This document shows positions 34,070 to 45,200 of a stretch of DNA of 64,000 nucleotides, piece by piece (within the stretch, counting starts at the first letter, position 1; the number at the start of each line of letters is the position of its first letter). The translations under genes and the position numbers were made by a program. The notes beneath the pieces are model-generated. The model worked only from the letters and a program-made list of their open reading frames with translations, had not been told where the DNA came from and did not search any database. The DNA comes from Thozetella sp. PMI_491 (lineage: Eukaryota; Ascomycota; Sordariomycetes; Chaetosphaeriales; Chaetosphaeriaceae): contig MU270044.1 in assembly GCA_021432635.1 (NCBI GenBank), positions 295,534 through 359,533 on the forward strand, in the 5' to 3' direction.

Positions 34070-35095
34070 TCAAGCTTTGCAAAGATCTAGTTTACAAACG
34101 ACGGTCTTATAAAATTGCTGATGGAGCAACTCTTTATCAAAGTTGTCCAGTGAGCCATCAAGACAAGCCAAGGCAGCATCTGCATACGCGTCGCCCATAG
34201 CGAAGCGTAAATCGGGAGTGGCCTTCTCGACAAGAACCTTGAGAGTCTCCTCTGACGTTTGATCTTTAGCTTCAAGGTGTTTGCCAACAATCCGCCCCGC
34301 CGGCACAAAGAGTCCAATTTCTAGGAGGACCACGCCCAGAGAATATATATCATACAGCTTCGAGTAACGTCCAGGACCGCCTAGTGGCTGCTTGAGATCT
34401 GCAACGGGGACAGACATGGCTTTCGGGTGACGGTAATACTTGTAATCAGGCTTCTTATTGATATTTTCCGTCTGCTCTCCGGCAACATCAAGTCGGGAAT
34501 GTTTGAAACCAATTAGGTAAGGTGAGTCTATCGGGACGCTCTCATTATCGACAAAGAACATAACGTTCTCGCTTCTGACAGCCTTGTGAAGCCAGTTTGC
34601 AAGATGCAGGTACATGATCGCGCGGGCGATTTTTTGGGCTAAGACGAAGCGCTTTCCGAGAGGCAACTGGGCCTTGTCCCGTTTCACGTCCTCGGGGGTT
34701 TTGGCCCTTCGACTTAAAATTTCCTGGAGAGAGATGAAGCCTGGGTAATTGGCACGGTACACAATGCTGTATGTCCACGTGGTCGTATCCCCGGCAGCGG
34801 ACTTGGCCGGCTTGTAGGCACCGCCCAGGCAGGGAAGCGTTCTCAGCTCCACTGGCTTGTCCGGATTTTGCAGACAGACAACAATGCTGTCTATACGCGC
34901 TTTGAGGATGCTCAGCTGCCCCAGCTGCCCCCACGGCGCCGTGCAGTGTTTTTCCTCGATAAAGACGAGCTCGCCTTTGTAGCGCGCCATAAACTTGGTG
35001 TCACCTTTTTTTCGATTGATCGGCTCCAAGTGGGATGCATGTAGCTGGTTTGTACCGAGATGAGCTCCGTACGGACGATTAGCGACCGAGCCCAT
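34070..35095 (-). CDS. Protein-kinase-like (pseudokinase) protein, N-terminally truncated
   Basis: A 341-aa open frame covering a kinase-like fold. Candidate motifs are FIEEKH near residue 50 (beta-3 lysine), IMYLHLANWLHKAVRSENVM around 160-180 (catalytic loop; HRDLKxxN is altered to HKAVRSEN), YLIGFKHSR (DFG position lost), YRHPKAM (activation-segment end) and YDIYSLGVVLLEIGLF (subdomain IX). Loss of the HRD and DFG aspartates suggests a pseudokinase. This form is typical of fungal HeLo/prion-associated and NLR-linked kinase-like proteins. The coding frame continues upstream of 35095 (DPNELARISRVESIDP) to about 35164, where a stop is met and no adequate intron is present. So the N-terminal domain has been lost or the gene is decaying. 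Confidence 0.6.
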   Translation of the reverse strand: MGSVANRPYGAHLGTNQLHASHLEPINRKKGDTKFMARYKGELVFIEEKHCTAPWGQLGQLSILKARIDSIVVCLQNPDKPVELRTLPCLGGAYKPAKSAAGDTTTWTYSIVYRANYPGFISLQEILSRRAKTPEDVKRDKAQLPLGKRFVLAQKIARAIMYLHLANWLHKAVRSENVMFFVDNESVPIDSPYLIGFKHSRLDVAGEQTENINKKPDYKYYRHPKAMSVPVADLKQPLGGPGRYSKLYDIYSLGVVLLEIGLFVPAGRIVGKHLEAKDQTSEETLKVLVEKATPDLRFAMGDAYADAALACLDGSLDNFDKELLHQQFYKTVVCKLDLCKA

Positions 35096-35254
35096 CCAAG
35101 CCAGCGTTGCGTGGACCGGATCGATACTCTCAACGCGGCTAATCCTGGCAAGCTCGTTGGGATCCTTACAGTTGTGCGTCTACCTTGGGGGAGGCCGCAC
35201 GGTGGCCATTCCTGTCGAAGACAAATTAGTAAGTAATAACATACCTAGAGTTAA

Positions 35255-35464
35255 CTAAACGACTTGCTGTTTCTGATTCTTTGGAGTTGACGCAGGCACA
35301 GTGCTGTAAGAGTCACCATGGTACCGTTTGCAGAGGGCTGCACGAACGGCCAAGGCCGACACATTACCCATTGCTGCGACAGCCGCTAGTCTCCGCGATG
35401 CATTTTCAGCATAGATCAACCCTGTAGTTATTATTTGGAGCCTTCCTGTGACGCCAGCGGTCAA
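35255..35464 (-). other. Open frame upstream of the pseudokinase, possible relic
   Basis: A 69-codon minus-strand frame, rich in Ala and Val, with natural-looking helical composition (RRLAAVAAMGNVSALAVRAA). It may be a remnant of the missing N-terminal part of the neighbouring kinase-like gene. There is no family match by eye and no clear splice link. Confidence 0.2.
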
Positions 35465-36028
35465 CTTAAGATCACAGGTGACTCCAAATGGGCAGCTATG
35501 CTTGTATACTGAGCTGACCCGAACGCCTATATATAGAAAATTACAAATTCATTCGAACTTCTGGAACAAGATGCCACTCCAATTAATTAAGCTGCGCATA
35601 CCTTAGGCAGTTGTATGTTCTGATGTCACCAAGTATTGACGGTGCAAGAAAACCTGGTCTACGGTTTCGGGGTCACCAGGGCGAGGAATCAATCTCAACC
35701 TGAATGGTGGAAAGCACGGTACTAGCTTGGCACTTTCAATAATTAATTATCCTAAATGCCGTTATGCAATGGAAGAGCAGAAAATGCCAAGTCGGGCGGC
35801 TGGGGGTTTCACCAGTGACCCACCTCACAAGCGAAAGTCAGCCGCTCTGCATCGCTTCGGCCACCGAGCCAGGATGTAACGGTCGCTGCCTTCGCAGGCC
35901 AATAAAAGACTTATAAATTCTCTAGAGATTAGTAGCTCGCAATGGTTTCCAGATAGCGAAAGCCGAAACAGTAGGGGCGACCAATGCGACCTACTTGTCT
36001 GGCCGTCGAAAGATGCGCAAGAGCAAAG
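35465..36028. other. Spacer, no gene seen
   Basis: Intergenic sequence upstream of the small secreted protein gene. No coding frame is supported. Confidence 0.35.
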
Positions 36029-36036
36029 TATATAAG
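36029..36036 (+). promoter_or_regulatory. TATA box of the small secreted protein gene
   Basis: TATATAAG about 131 bp upstream of the ATG at 36167, supporting a transcribed gene here. Confidence 0.45.
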
Positions 36037-36166
36037 AACGAAGGATCACCATCTCATTACCAACAGTCACAACTTCTCTTACCCAAAAAGCCGCAAAAAG
36101 CTCTCAGACATACCAAGAGCAGTTACAAAACATCATTGCGAGCGAAGTCTGGGCATAGCTACCACG

Positions 36167-36432
36167 ATGCAGATCTCGAAATACCTTAACGCGATTGTCC
36201 TGGGAGCTGTACTAACGCATGGACTTGGTCTCCGTTCGGTAAGTATATTATATAGTACGTCACTGGCGATCAGGAAGAAATAAATGCCAGCCATAATGAT
36301 TTAAAGCTAACCGTTGGTACAATATAGGGCCAGGAAATCGGCAAACCCGAAGCTCGAGCGCCGATTCCCCCTCCATGCTGTGTTTGGGAAATCGAGAATG
36401 GAAAGAAGAAGTTGGACTGCTCTGCTTGTTAA
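36167..36432 (+). CDS. Small secreted Cys-containing protein (59 aa)
   Basis: Two short exons (36167-36238 and 36328-36432) joined by an 89-bp GT-AG intron (GTAAGT...ATATAG) give 59 aa. The first 24 residues form a good signal peptide (ISKYLNAIVLGAVLTHGLGL). The mature part is about 35 aa, with Lys/Glu and a proline-rich run (RAPIPPP) followed by four cysteines arranged C-C-x14-C-x2-C near the C-terminus. Size, signal peptide and even Cys number match effector-like or antimicrobial-like small secreted proteins, but there is no recognised family. A TATA box lies 131 bp upstream. A clean intron plus intact frame argues for a real gene. Confidence 0.6.
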
Positions 36433-37956
36433 GAATACCGAGGGCGGTTTCTCGTAACAGAAAGTCGCAGAGGTAAAGGGAAAGCTTTGAGCTGAGATCT
36501 CGGCAGGCTTCAGTGCGAGTAGCTATAGCCTGTAGAACCGCTATATTACTTAGCCGCTAGAACGCGTTTTTATTCTTACATGACGAAAGAACATTGTCAT
36601 GAGTTAGATGTAGTCAAACTATCTAACGAACGCATGTGATTATGCAGTAAGCGCTCGTCAAAACTTGGTCGTATTGCACATCATGGCGAGCTCCCTGCTT
36701 AGCTGCATCAAGCTGACCACAGGCCATGGCGATGTGAACACCCCAAAGTGAATTATTACTCCTCTCCTCATTTTCTAATAATCTTTTCGGGTTCTTACCT
36801 TTCGAGAATATATTTAGGACTCTCTGTCGTATCACTATCTACACAGCCCGCAATATCTCAAAATTTCTCGAACTCGTGATAGGCGAATCATTTCTAGACT
36901 GGCTGTGGCTGCTTTGTGGGGCCGCGCGACTGTGCCTCTAGGTCGTAGGCCTAGGTACCTATCTATGGAAGTATAATTGCAGAAGCACGATTGGGTCGGC
37001 GGTGATAGATTTGATGAATCATGTGACCAACTGTCTGCTAGTAAGCTTCCCTAGGCTCACAATTTTAATCTACCGATTGCCATCGGCAAATAATTGAACA
37101 TATATCTCGATCGGAGTAATCCGAGCCTGAAAGATTACAAATAATCGGTGCACAGGTAACTATCTTTTGCTGCAAGTTCCCTTGTAATGGCGTTGGGGTT
37201 GTGTGTTGAAGAGTGCTGACTACTCTGCCCCGGAAATTCGAACTAGGATCCTATCTAGCTAGCTCTTTCTCGTGGTTATCTCCTTGTACTGTAGCTCGTA
37301 ATATTAGGTAACACTTAAAGGCCACCTTGAGTCAGCATACGAAAATACATATTTAGGTGCTTATACAGCTGATGACTTAAGCATCCTAGACATCCCAGAA
37401 TGGCTGGTGACATCTCTAATTTCCTCACTATGGGCATGTTCTTCTTGAAGAGGCCAAGGCCCAAAGAATAATCACCCATAGATCGAAAAATTAGTATTTT
37501 CTCGCTTTAAAAGTCTTGTTTCAGCGATGAAATATCCATTGTTTTTAAAACCGATTGCGATCTTTCGTGATTGTGATGAGTTGAGGATATAATTGGTGGT
37601 GCATCGTGCAAGGCCCATGCCTCGCTTGCGGAACATGTAGGCCGCTATGGAGCCAATTCGCCCTAGGCTGAACAAGTCCCAGGCAGACACGGATGGCCTA
37701 GTTCGCAGATTAGTAGCCAAATATTTGCAATCTTCGAACATGCGGCAAGGCTGAATGACTAGGGAGATTATTACATCAGCGTTCGGTGTATTAAGTGCTT
37801 GAGGTGTCTATTATTAGACCCTCGGCTAGCCAGGCAAGACGACTTGTATATAGATATGATCTGGCACCGCTTTGGCCGTCGCCTCTAGGTACACTCCTGT
37901 ATTCTGCTTCTTTTTACCGTGTCGGATCGTATCTTCTTCGTGTACAGCCAAGCAAC
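36433..37956. other. 1.5-kb spacer, no gene seen
   Basis: AT-rich intergenic DNA between two plus-strand genes, ending in the promoter of the cutinase gene. Short frames here lack support. Confidence 0.4.
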
Positions 37957-39067
37957 ATGCGTGCATTCCTGGTCATCTTTCTTGTTATCGGACGCTTCCT
38001 GGCTGCCACGGTCGCCGCGGGTGATTCTGAGATAACCTGTGCTAGCGGTCTGTACATGCTATGTGCGCGAGGCTCAGGAGAGCCGGTCTTCTCGCCTACA
38101 GGAGCCTTCCCGAATAACACCGGCTCGCCGGGATATCTTGCTGTTCAGGTGGCAAAGCAAGTCCAGGGGTCAATCATTGCGGGCGTGCTCTATCCAGCCA
38201 CGGACCCGACTAACTCAGCAAATCTTACGGCTTACCAAGAGTCAGAGAACGCTGGAGCACAGGCCATTCTCGACGAAGTGAAACTGTACCAGTCATCATG
38301 TCCGGACTCAAAAATTGCTCTCATCGGCTACTCCCAGGTTCGTGCAGCTCAAAGCAATGCCAATGCGGGCAATGAAATCCGCTGACCATCGTGATGGCCG
38401 CCACGCTGCAGGGTGCCCAGGCAATGCGCGATGCGATTTGTGGTGGCAGTGTGGATGATTTTAACACCGTTTCGCCGCTATCACCCAATTTAGTCAAGAA
38501 TAACGGTAATCAAAGCGCGTCCCTGCCTGCTTCCTGAGCGAGATAGCTAATAGGATGACTGCAGTTGTCGCAATCGCCCTCATTGGTGATCCCACGCATC
38601 TTGCCAACGAGGGGGGCAATCGCGGTACGAGTACAAATGACGGTGTAAGCATCGCGTTGTCTTATGATGAGGGATCTCCAACAGTCTCTAATCCGGTTCA
38701 TGTACAGATCTTTTCTCGTAAAAACACGACCATCTGTGACGAGTACGATGACTTCACAGCGTCGTGGTGTGACACAGGAGACCCCTACTGCGACCACGGC
38801 AATAGCCCGACCGTACATGGATCCTATATTGGAACCTACGGGAACGATATTGTTCAGTTTATAGTTGATAAATACGGAAAATCTTCATCGCAGAATGGCT
38901 CAGAACGAACCACAAGTACGACCACGATCACGTCAGCTAGCCAAACATCTACTGGGGCACCGACAAGCACCTCGTCAGCCAAACCGAACTCGGCTACTAG
39001 TCTTGTGCTAAGCCTGAACGCGCTCCCAGGGTTGGCGACGCTACTAGCTGTACTCTCATTCTGTTAA
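37957..39067 (+). CDS. GPI-anchored cutinase/acetylxylan-esterase family protein
   Basis: Three exons (37957-38337, 38412-38505, 38565-39067) encode 325 aa. A signal peptide (LVIFLVIGRFLAATVA) is followed by YMLCARGSGEP, the conserved N-terminal strand of cutinase-like serine esterases. The nucleophile motif GYSQG is built across intron 1, with Ser126 just before the join. The acid and base are expected in GDPYCDHG and VHGSYIGTYG, which match the conserved C-terminal D and H positions. After the catalytic domain comes a Ser/Thr-rich stalk (TSTTTITSASQTSTGAP) and a hydrophobic tail (LNALPGLATLLAVLSFC), suggesting GPI anchoring, which most secreted cutinases lack. It ends 229 bp from the convergent PKS stop. 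Expected substrates are polymer-linked esters such as cutin or acetylated xylan. Confidence 0.8.
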
Positions 39068-39296
39068 GTAAGGGGTCTTCAGCATGCTGTTGGTACTATG
39101 TAGTATTATAGTGTAACGCTTTGGAGTAATACTAATATAGAGGGTATGACATAGCGTCTATTCTTATCCATAAGTTTCGCTTGGCAATAGAAGGTAGATT
39201 ATGCAGTAAGTTAAAGGCTCTGGGTGATATATTGCTAGCCGTTAGCCTTAGCAAGAACAATAAGATGCTTTCCATACATTACACTCTCTGTGAAGG

Positions 39297-42200
39297 TCAG
39301 GAATTATCCCCTTTCTTTGCTTCCACCAACGCCCCGGCATCCCTAATCGTCTTGCCACCCTGCATGATCTCAAACACAGCCAAACCCACTCCGAAATCCT
39401 TTTGGATCCAATTTCTCAGCTCCACCGCCATCAGCGAGTCCACCCCATAGTCGGCTAGGCCTTTGCCGCTGTCGATCTCGTCTATTTCGACTCCCAATGC
39501 TCGGGCCAGCTTTGCCCTCAGAGCTGCAACTACAATCTTGGTGCGCTCTACGGGGTCTTCCGCCTGGCTGAAGAGCTGCGCAGCATTGTCCTCACCTCTG
39601 TTATGGCGTGTGGTAGAAGTTGGGTTGGTTCCCGGTATATGTGCTGACTGCGCGACGTCGAATCCAGCGAATAGGCGTGTGCACGACGACCAGTAAGTTT
39701 CCCCACCGCGGGCTCGCGCCTCGGTAGGCGTCGATACACCGACAAGTACCTGACTCTGGTCGAGCGTGAGTGGTGGCAGCGCAGGGTCGCAATAGTAGTC
39801 GAGCAAAGCCAGGAGGTCTGCGGTGGCGACGGGTTTGAAACTGGCGATGTTCGCGAGGCGGCGTTGGTAGTCGGCCGACTCATGCACGACGCCGTCGTCA
39901 CGCATCCAGCCGAGATCGAGCGAGACGGAGGCACGATGGCCGGTCGCTGTGCGATGCCGTGCGAGTGCATCTTGAAAGGTGCAGCCGGCTGCATAGTTGC
40001 CCTGCCCAGGCGAGCCGTAGACGCCCACGATCGAGGACAGAAGGATGAAGAAGTCCAGATTCTGGGGCAAGATCTGGTGCAGATTCCAGCTCGTATTCAC
40101 TTTGGATCGGATGGTCCGCGACCACTGCGCATGTGTCATGTTCTCAAAAATGGAGTCCTTAAGAAGGCATAGTCAACATAACAAGCTCATATCTGCCGCC
40201 TCTATAGAACTTTGGCGAGTACATATAACAGTAAAACATACCTGTAGAACCATGGTGGCGTTGACGCAGCCTTTGATGGGCGGAAAGCCGGGTGTTGTGC
40301 TGGTCAAGGCACTACTAAGCGCAGCCGAGACTTCGGTGGCTGACGAGACATCGCACTGTGGCGCCAAGACGTGCACGTTCTTTGCTCGAAGCTCGGAGAC
40401 AAGTTCGATGGCGGCTTCGGAGGTGGCGCCTGACCGCGACAGGATGATGAGGTACTTGGCCCCACGATCCGCCATCCACCGGATGATGGGACGGCCTAAG
40501 CCTCCCAGGCCACCAGCGATGATGTACGACGCGTTTTCGCTAAATCGCCAGGTGCTCCTATAGGTCATCGATTTCTGTTGAGTTATACTGTTAGCTATTG
40601 CTTGATTCATCGTTTTATTCCGCTCTGGCCGCCATCTAAAATCATGTGAGAAAGGCGCTCTACTTACCGATACCATATCGCCGTCTTCGATGCTCACGAG
40701 AATACGACCAGAGTGCTTGCCACTTTGCATATATCGAAAAGCTTTCTCTACTTCTGATACCGGATAGAGATGTAGAGGCGAAGGCCTGACAACAAGGTCA
40801 GCGCGGGCAGCAAGATGCAGAGCCTTTTCCATCAGTTGACGCGCAAGTTGCTTGTTTGTCATTTGGATATGGACCATGTCGACGGCAGTGAAGCTCGCAT
40901 TTTTAGCAAACTGGCCCATGGGCAGTAGCGAGTTCGCACCAATGTCAACCTTTCCAATTTCGATGAAGCGGCCATACGCCGCGATGCATTCCCAGCTCGC
41001 GCGCAAACTATCTCCCGAAAGAGAGTTGAGCACAACATCTACGCCGTAACCACACGTGACTCGCTTGACACCCTGGGCGAAGGAGGTATTTCGGCTGTAG
41101 AAAATGTGATCCTCGGGTATATCAAAGCGATCCATGAGCAGCTGCTTTTTGTCGTTATGGCCAACGGTAGCAAACACCTCTGCACCAATCATCTTGGCAA
41201 CACCAACAGCGAACTGGCCCGTGGCTCCTGCGGCTGAGTGAATGAGGATTTTCTCGCCTCGCTGCAAGCGTGCGGCGTTGACCAGTGCATGGTATGCGGT
41301 CATGCCGGGGCCGATGGAAGCGACAGCCTCCTTCAGGGACAGACAGTCGGGAACTCTGAGGACAGCCTCGACCTCGGCGCGAGGGTGAGAACACATACTG
41401 CCAAACACGCCCATGATAACGCGGTCACCAGGCCGGACCGACGATAAGCAGGCCAAACCGACGCGGGTCACAGTACCGGCGCATTCGAAACCCATCTTTT
41501 CCTGTTGACCAAGGCGGCCCAATGCAATGAACAAGTCACGGAAGCTGAGCGGCCAAAACTCGGCCTTAATCTCGACCTCATCGGCCCCTAATTGGGTTTC
41601 GCCCACCGGGTCCTCCTTGAATTGCAAAGTGTCTAGTAATCCGGGCGTGCCGACTTCGAGCGCTACCGCTGGGCCAGACTGCCAACGCTCTGGTCGTAGT
41701 CGCGGTCGTATGCGTGAGACTCGTTCTTCATCGAGACGAATTTCGCGTAGAGTGCGCCCAATAGCGAGGTGTCCGTCCTGTACGACGAACTCGGCTTCTT
41801 TAGACGTAGGTTGGTCCAAAAAGCACGACTGGAGGACCTTGGTTACGAAGTTTGCCCTGCTCGCAAGGCTCGAAAGCGAGTCTTGTTCCAGGAGAACTGT
41901 GACTAGGTGCTTGTTTGGATCTTCGCATCGGATAACGCGCAGCAAGCCGGTTGCTACCGAGTAGTGCGGATTGGTGTTCGCAGATAGATCCCCTTCCGGC
42001 GAGGAAGGTGGCGACAGGACCCAGAGAATCTGCGGCGCGATCTGAATCAAGTTCTTCAGTAACGAGAAGTCCGCCTCTGATAGACTTGCGAGTCGTGGCT
42101 GCCCAACCTCAAGGAGAGAAATGACAACGCCATTTTTAGGAATAGAAGGCAACGATTCTCCTTGGCCAAAGTGAGCCGCATCTAACATTGCTGTTCTTGT

Positions 42201-45200
42201 GGAGTTTGGAGAGTACTTTGCGATGTCAGCAGCAAGAGAGGCCTGAGCAGCCGTGAGGGGGTCAAAGAGGATGACGACCTCATTCTGGTCGTGACAAGCG
42301 ATGGTCGTTTCCTTGGCGATGTTAGAATTGTCGTCTAGCGTAGTTTCAATGGCTGTCGCAACCATTATGCTACTGAAATGGCAGGCTTCACTCTCATGGT
42401 CTCTAATGGTCAGAACTGTCCCCGAGAAGCCAGCTTCGCGCATCAGTTCGTCCCAGCGCCGCTCTGACACCACGGGACTGTCTTGACGCCACGGCTCACT
42501 AGCGGCCCACCAGCCTTCAAAACAACCAAAGGCGACGTTGATGTGTGCACTCTGAGACGAGATAGGTTCAATTAGGACCAAGTGGCCACGAGGCCTGAGC
42601 AGGCTGCGCAGATGTCTCAATGTCTTGATGAGGTCGGAAGTGGCGTGGACAACACTAGCCGCGACCACCATATCGTAGCTACCAGCCTCGTATCCCTGGC
42701 TGGCTGGATCATGCTCAATGTCAAGCGCCTTGAAGGACATTCGATCTTCCCATGCCGAAAACTGCTTACGAGCCGCGTTAAAAAAGCCTGATGATATATC
42801 GGTGAAGGTATATTCTGCAAAACGCGTCTGGCCGGTGGCTGTTTCGAAAGCTTGCAAGGCGGCGAGCATGTGGCATGTCGTACCACCTGTGCCGGCGCCT
42901 ACTTCCAGGACTCTGAGATCAGGTGTCTCATGGGAAGCCAAATCCAGAAAGTAAGCGAAACGACCGTCCTGCATGAACTGATAGCCTAGGTCCGAGTAGT
43001 AATCACTAGCAGCCGTGTCGGCCGAGAAGAGTAGCTCCATTGGATTTGTCTCAGCACGTAGGATCGAGCCCAGAGCACGGGAGATGGTAGTTAGGAGGCG
43101 CCATGCCGGCCTCTCGGTCTCGCACTCGTGCAGGAGGATCTCGAGGGCGCTGTCGCTGAATGCGACTTCTTCGTTGTCGGTGCAGCTTGAGGAGGATTCG
43201 TGACTACCGAACTGGCGTTGCAGCGATGCCGCATATTTGCGTATGAAGACAGGACCACGGTCGAGATGCTCCTGCGTTACCGACCGGAGAGCCTTGCGCG
43301 CAGCGATGCCCATGGCTCGCTCAAGCTTGTCGATGAAGTGTGCCGAGGCCACCTCTTCGTCAATGAGTCGCATACTACTAGCAGTAGCATCACACAGCTT
43401 TTGCAGCTCTGGACCTTCCAGGACGCTCAACTGTGGCTTCCATGCAATTCCGTAGAGCAGTGGACAATCTGCATCTAAGTCGTCGCTTTCGTGACTGCGC
43501 TGGACTCCTGAGACATTCATATAGGCGAGGTGGTCAAGCACAGCCAACGGGGTGCCGTCGTCTGCAAGCGCGTATAAGTCCTTCTCGACGCCGTTGACAC
43601 TGCTACTGGTAGTGGATCGCAGTTCGGAAACTAGACGTAGAGACGTTGTCTCCTGGTCCCAGATCTTTGCAGAGATCCATAGAGAGGCAAAACGCCGAGG
43701 TACGAGAGTCGGAATTTGCTCAGTTAAGCCGCGAGAGATAGAAGAGTTGATAAGATGCACGGCCGCGTCCATGATAGCAGGGTGAACCGGGCTCTCGGTG
43801 AGGTGCTGGGAGTGTTTCTTCATCGAGGCCATGTTGACCCGCGCAACCGTGGTGGCGTGGCCATCCCATCTGATTTCGGCTAGCTGCCGGAATGATGGTC
43901 CGTAATTGGAGCCGGATTTGGAAACAAACGAGTAAAACGCGTCTACATTCACCTCGTTGACACATTGGGTGAAAGCCTGTTCAACATGCTTGCGGATACG
44001 TTGGCGATCCAGTCTTGTCTCTTTCCCACCATCTACCTCCCTGGAGCTGTCGTCATCTTCGAATTGTGCGTGAATCTGGGCCTGAAAATTCTCTGTCCAG
44101 CGGCCTTCGCGGTAGGAAAAGATGGAGACCTCGAACCAGGTTATCTCCTTTTCATGGGCACTGGTGATGGGTCGTAGGTGCAGCTCGGTCTCGGTGGCGT
44201 CTTCGAGCGTCTCGCCGACAGTAATAGGCGCTAAAAACTGGCCTTGCTTCATCACAAAGCTAGAAATCGGACGGCTGTCTGTCGTGAGTAACTGCTTGGC
44301 AGCCTCCAAAGCCATCACAACCATGCCTGTCCCAGGACAAACGACCGAGCCGCTGATCTTTAGTCCACAAAGTTAGAATAACTGTTGGAAACTGCATGCA
44401 AGAAGAATCATGACGCTTAGGTTGTACGCAGTAAATTAATACTCACAACATGGTCGGCTAGCCAAGGCATGGTCTCCACACACAACCAGTTCCTCCATCT
44501 CGGACGGAGCGCGTTCCAGTCATTAGTCCGCCTCCCTAGCAAGTACCCGTCTGAATGTGCACGCAGACGAAAGTCGCGGCTTAGTCGTGATTCGTTCCAA
44601 TATCGTCGGCCATGGTCGAACGGATATCGCGGACAGTCGACCAAGGCTGGAAGGCTACCTTTAGCAATTCTATTAGCCGTAGAAACAGACACTGGGTGTC
44701 CGTGAGAGAAGAGCGAGCCGACCAGATATGCCATGGTATGGAGAGCAGATTTGGAACGCTCTAAGGAAGCGTGGTAGCGAATTGTGGTTTTGGATTCCGG
44801 CGAGGAGCTTGAGGTGGCCAAGACATTGTCTTTGATAATCCTCCGCAGCGCCGAGTGTGGCCCAATCTCGATAACGTCCGTGATGGCATCTACCCCCGGC
44901 GGAAGTGATGATAGAGCATGCCGAACGTCGATGAGACTCTGCACTGCTTCTGAGAAGCGAACCGGTGAAACAAGATTGTCGACCCAGTACTGCGGCGTGC
45001 TCAAAAGCTCCGGTGCCACGACTTGGGCCGATACGGAGCTCACCATGGATATATGTAATCTTTGCTGTTCGACCGCCTGTAGCGACCCAAGTCGCTCCAT
45101 ATATTCAGCAGCGATAGTGCGCATAGCAGGAGAGTGATATGCCACGCCTGTGTTAATCTTGTGCGCGAAGATATTTTCTTGGTCGAGGCGTGCCTTGAGG

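Noticed and set aside
37180-37260. tRNA-like TTCGAA segment (minus strand)
   Set aside because: A T-loop-like GTTCGAATT is present but no acceptor stem or D-arm can be drawn around it.
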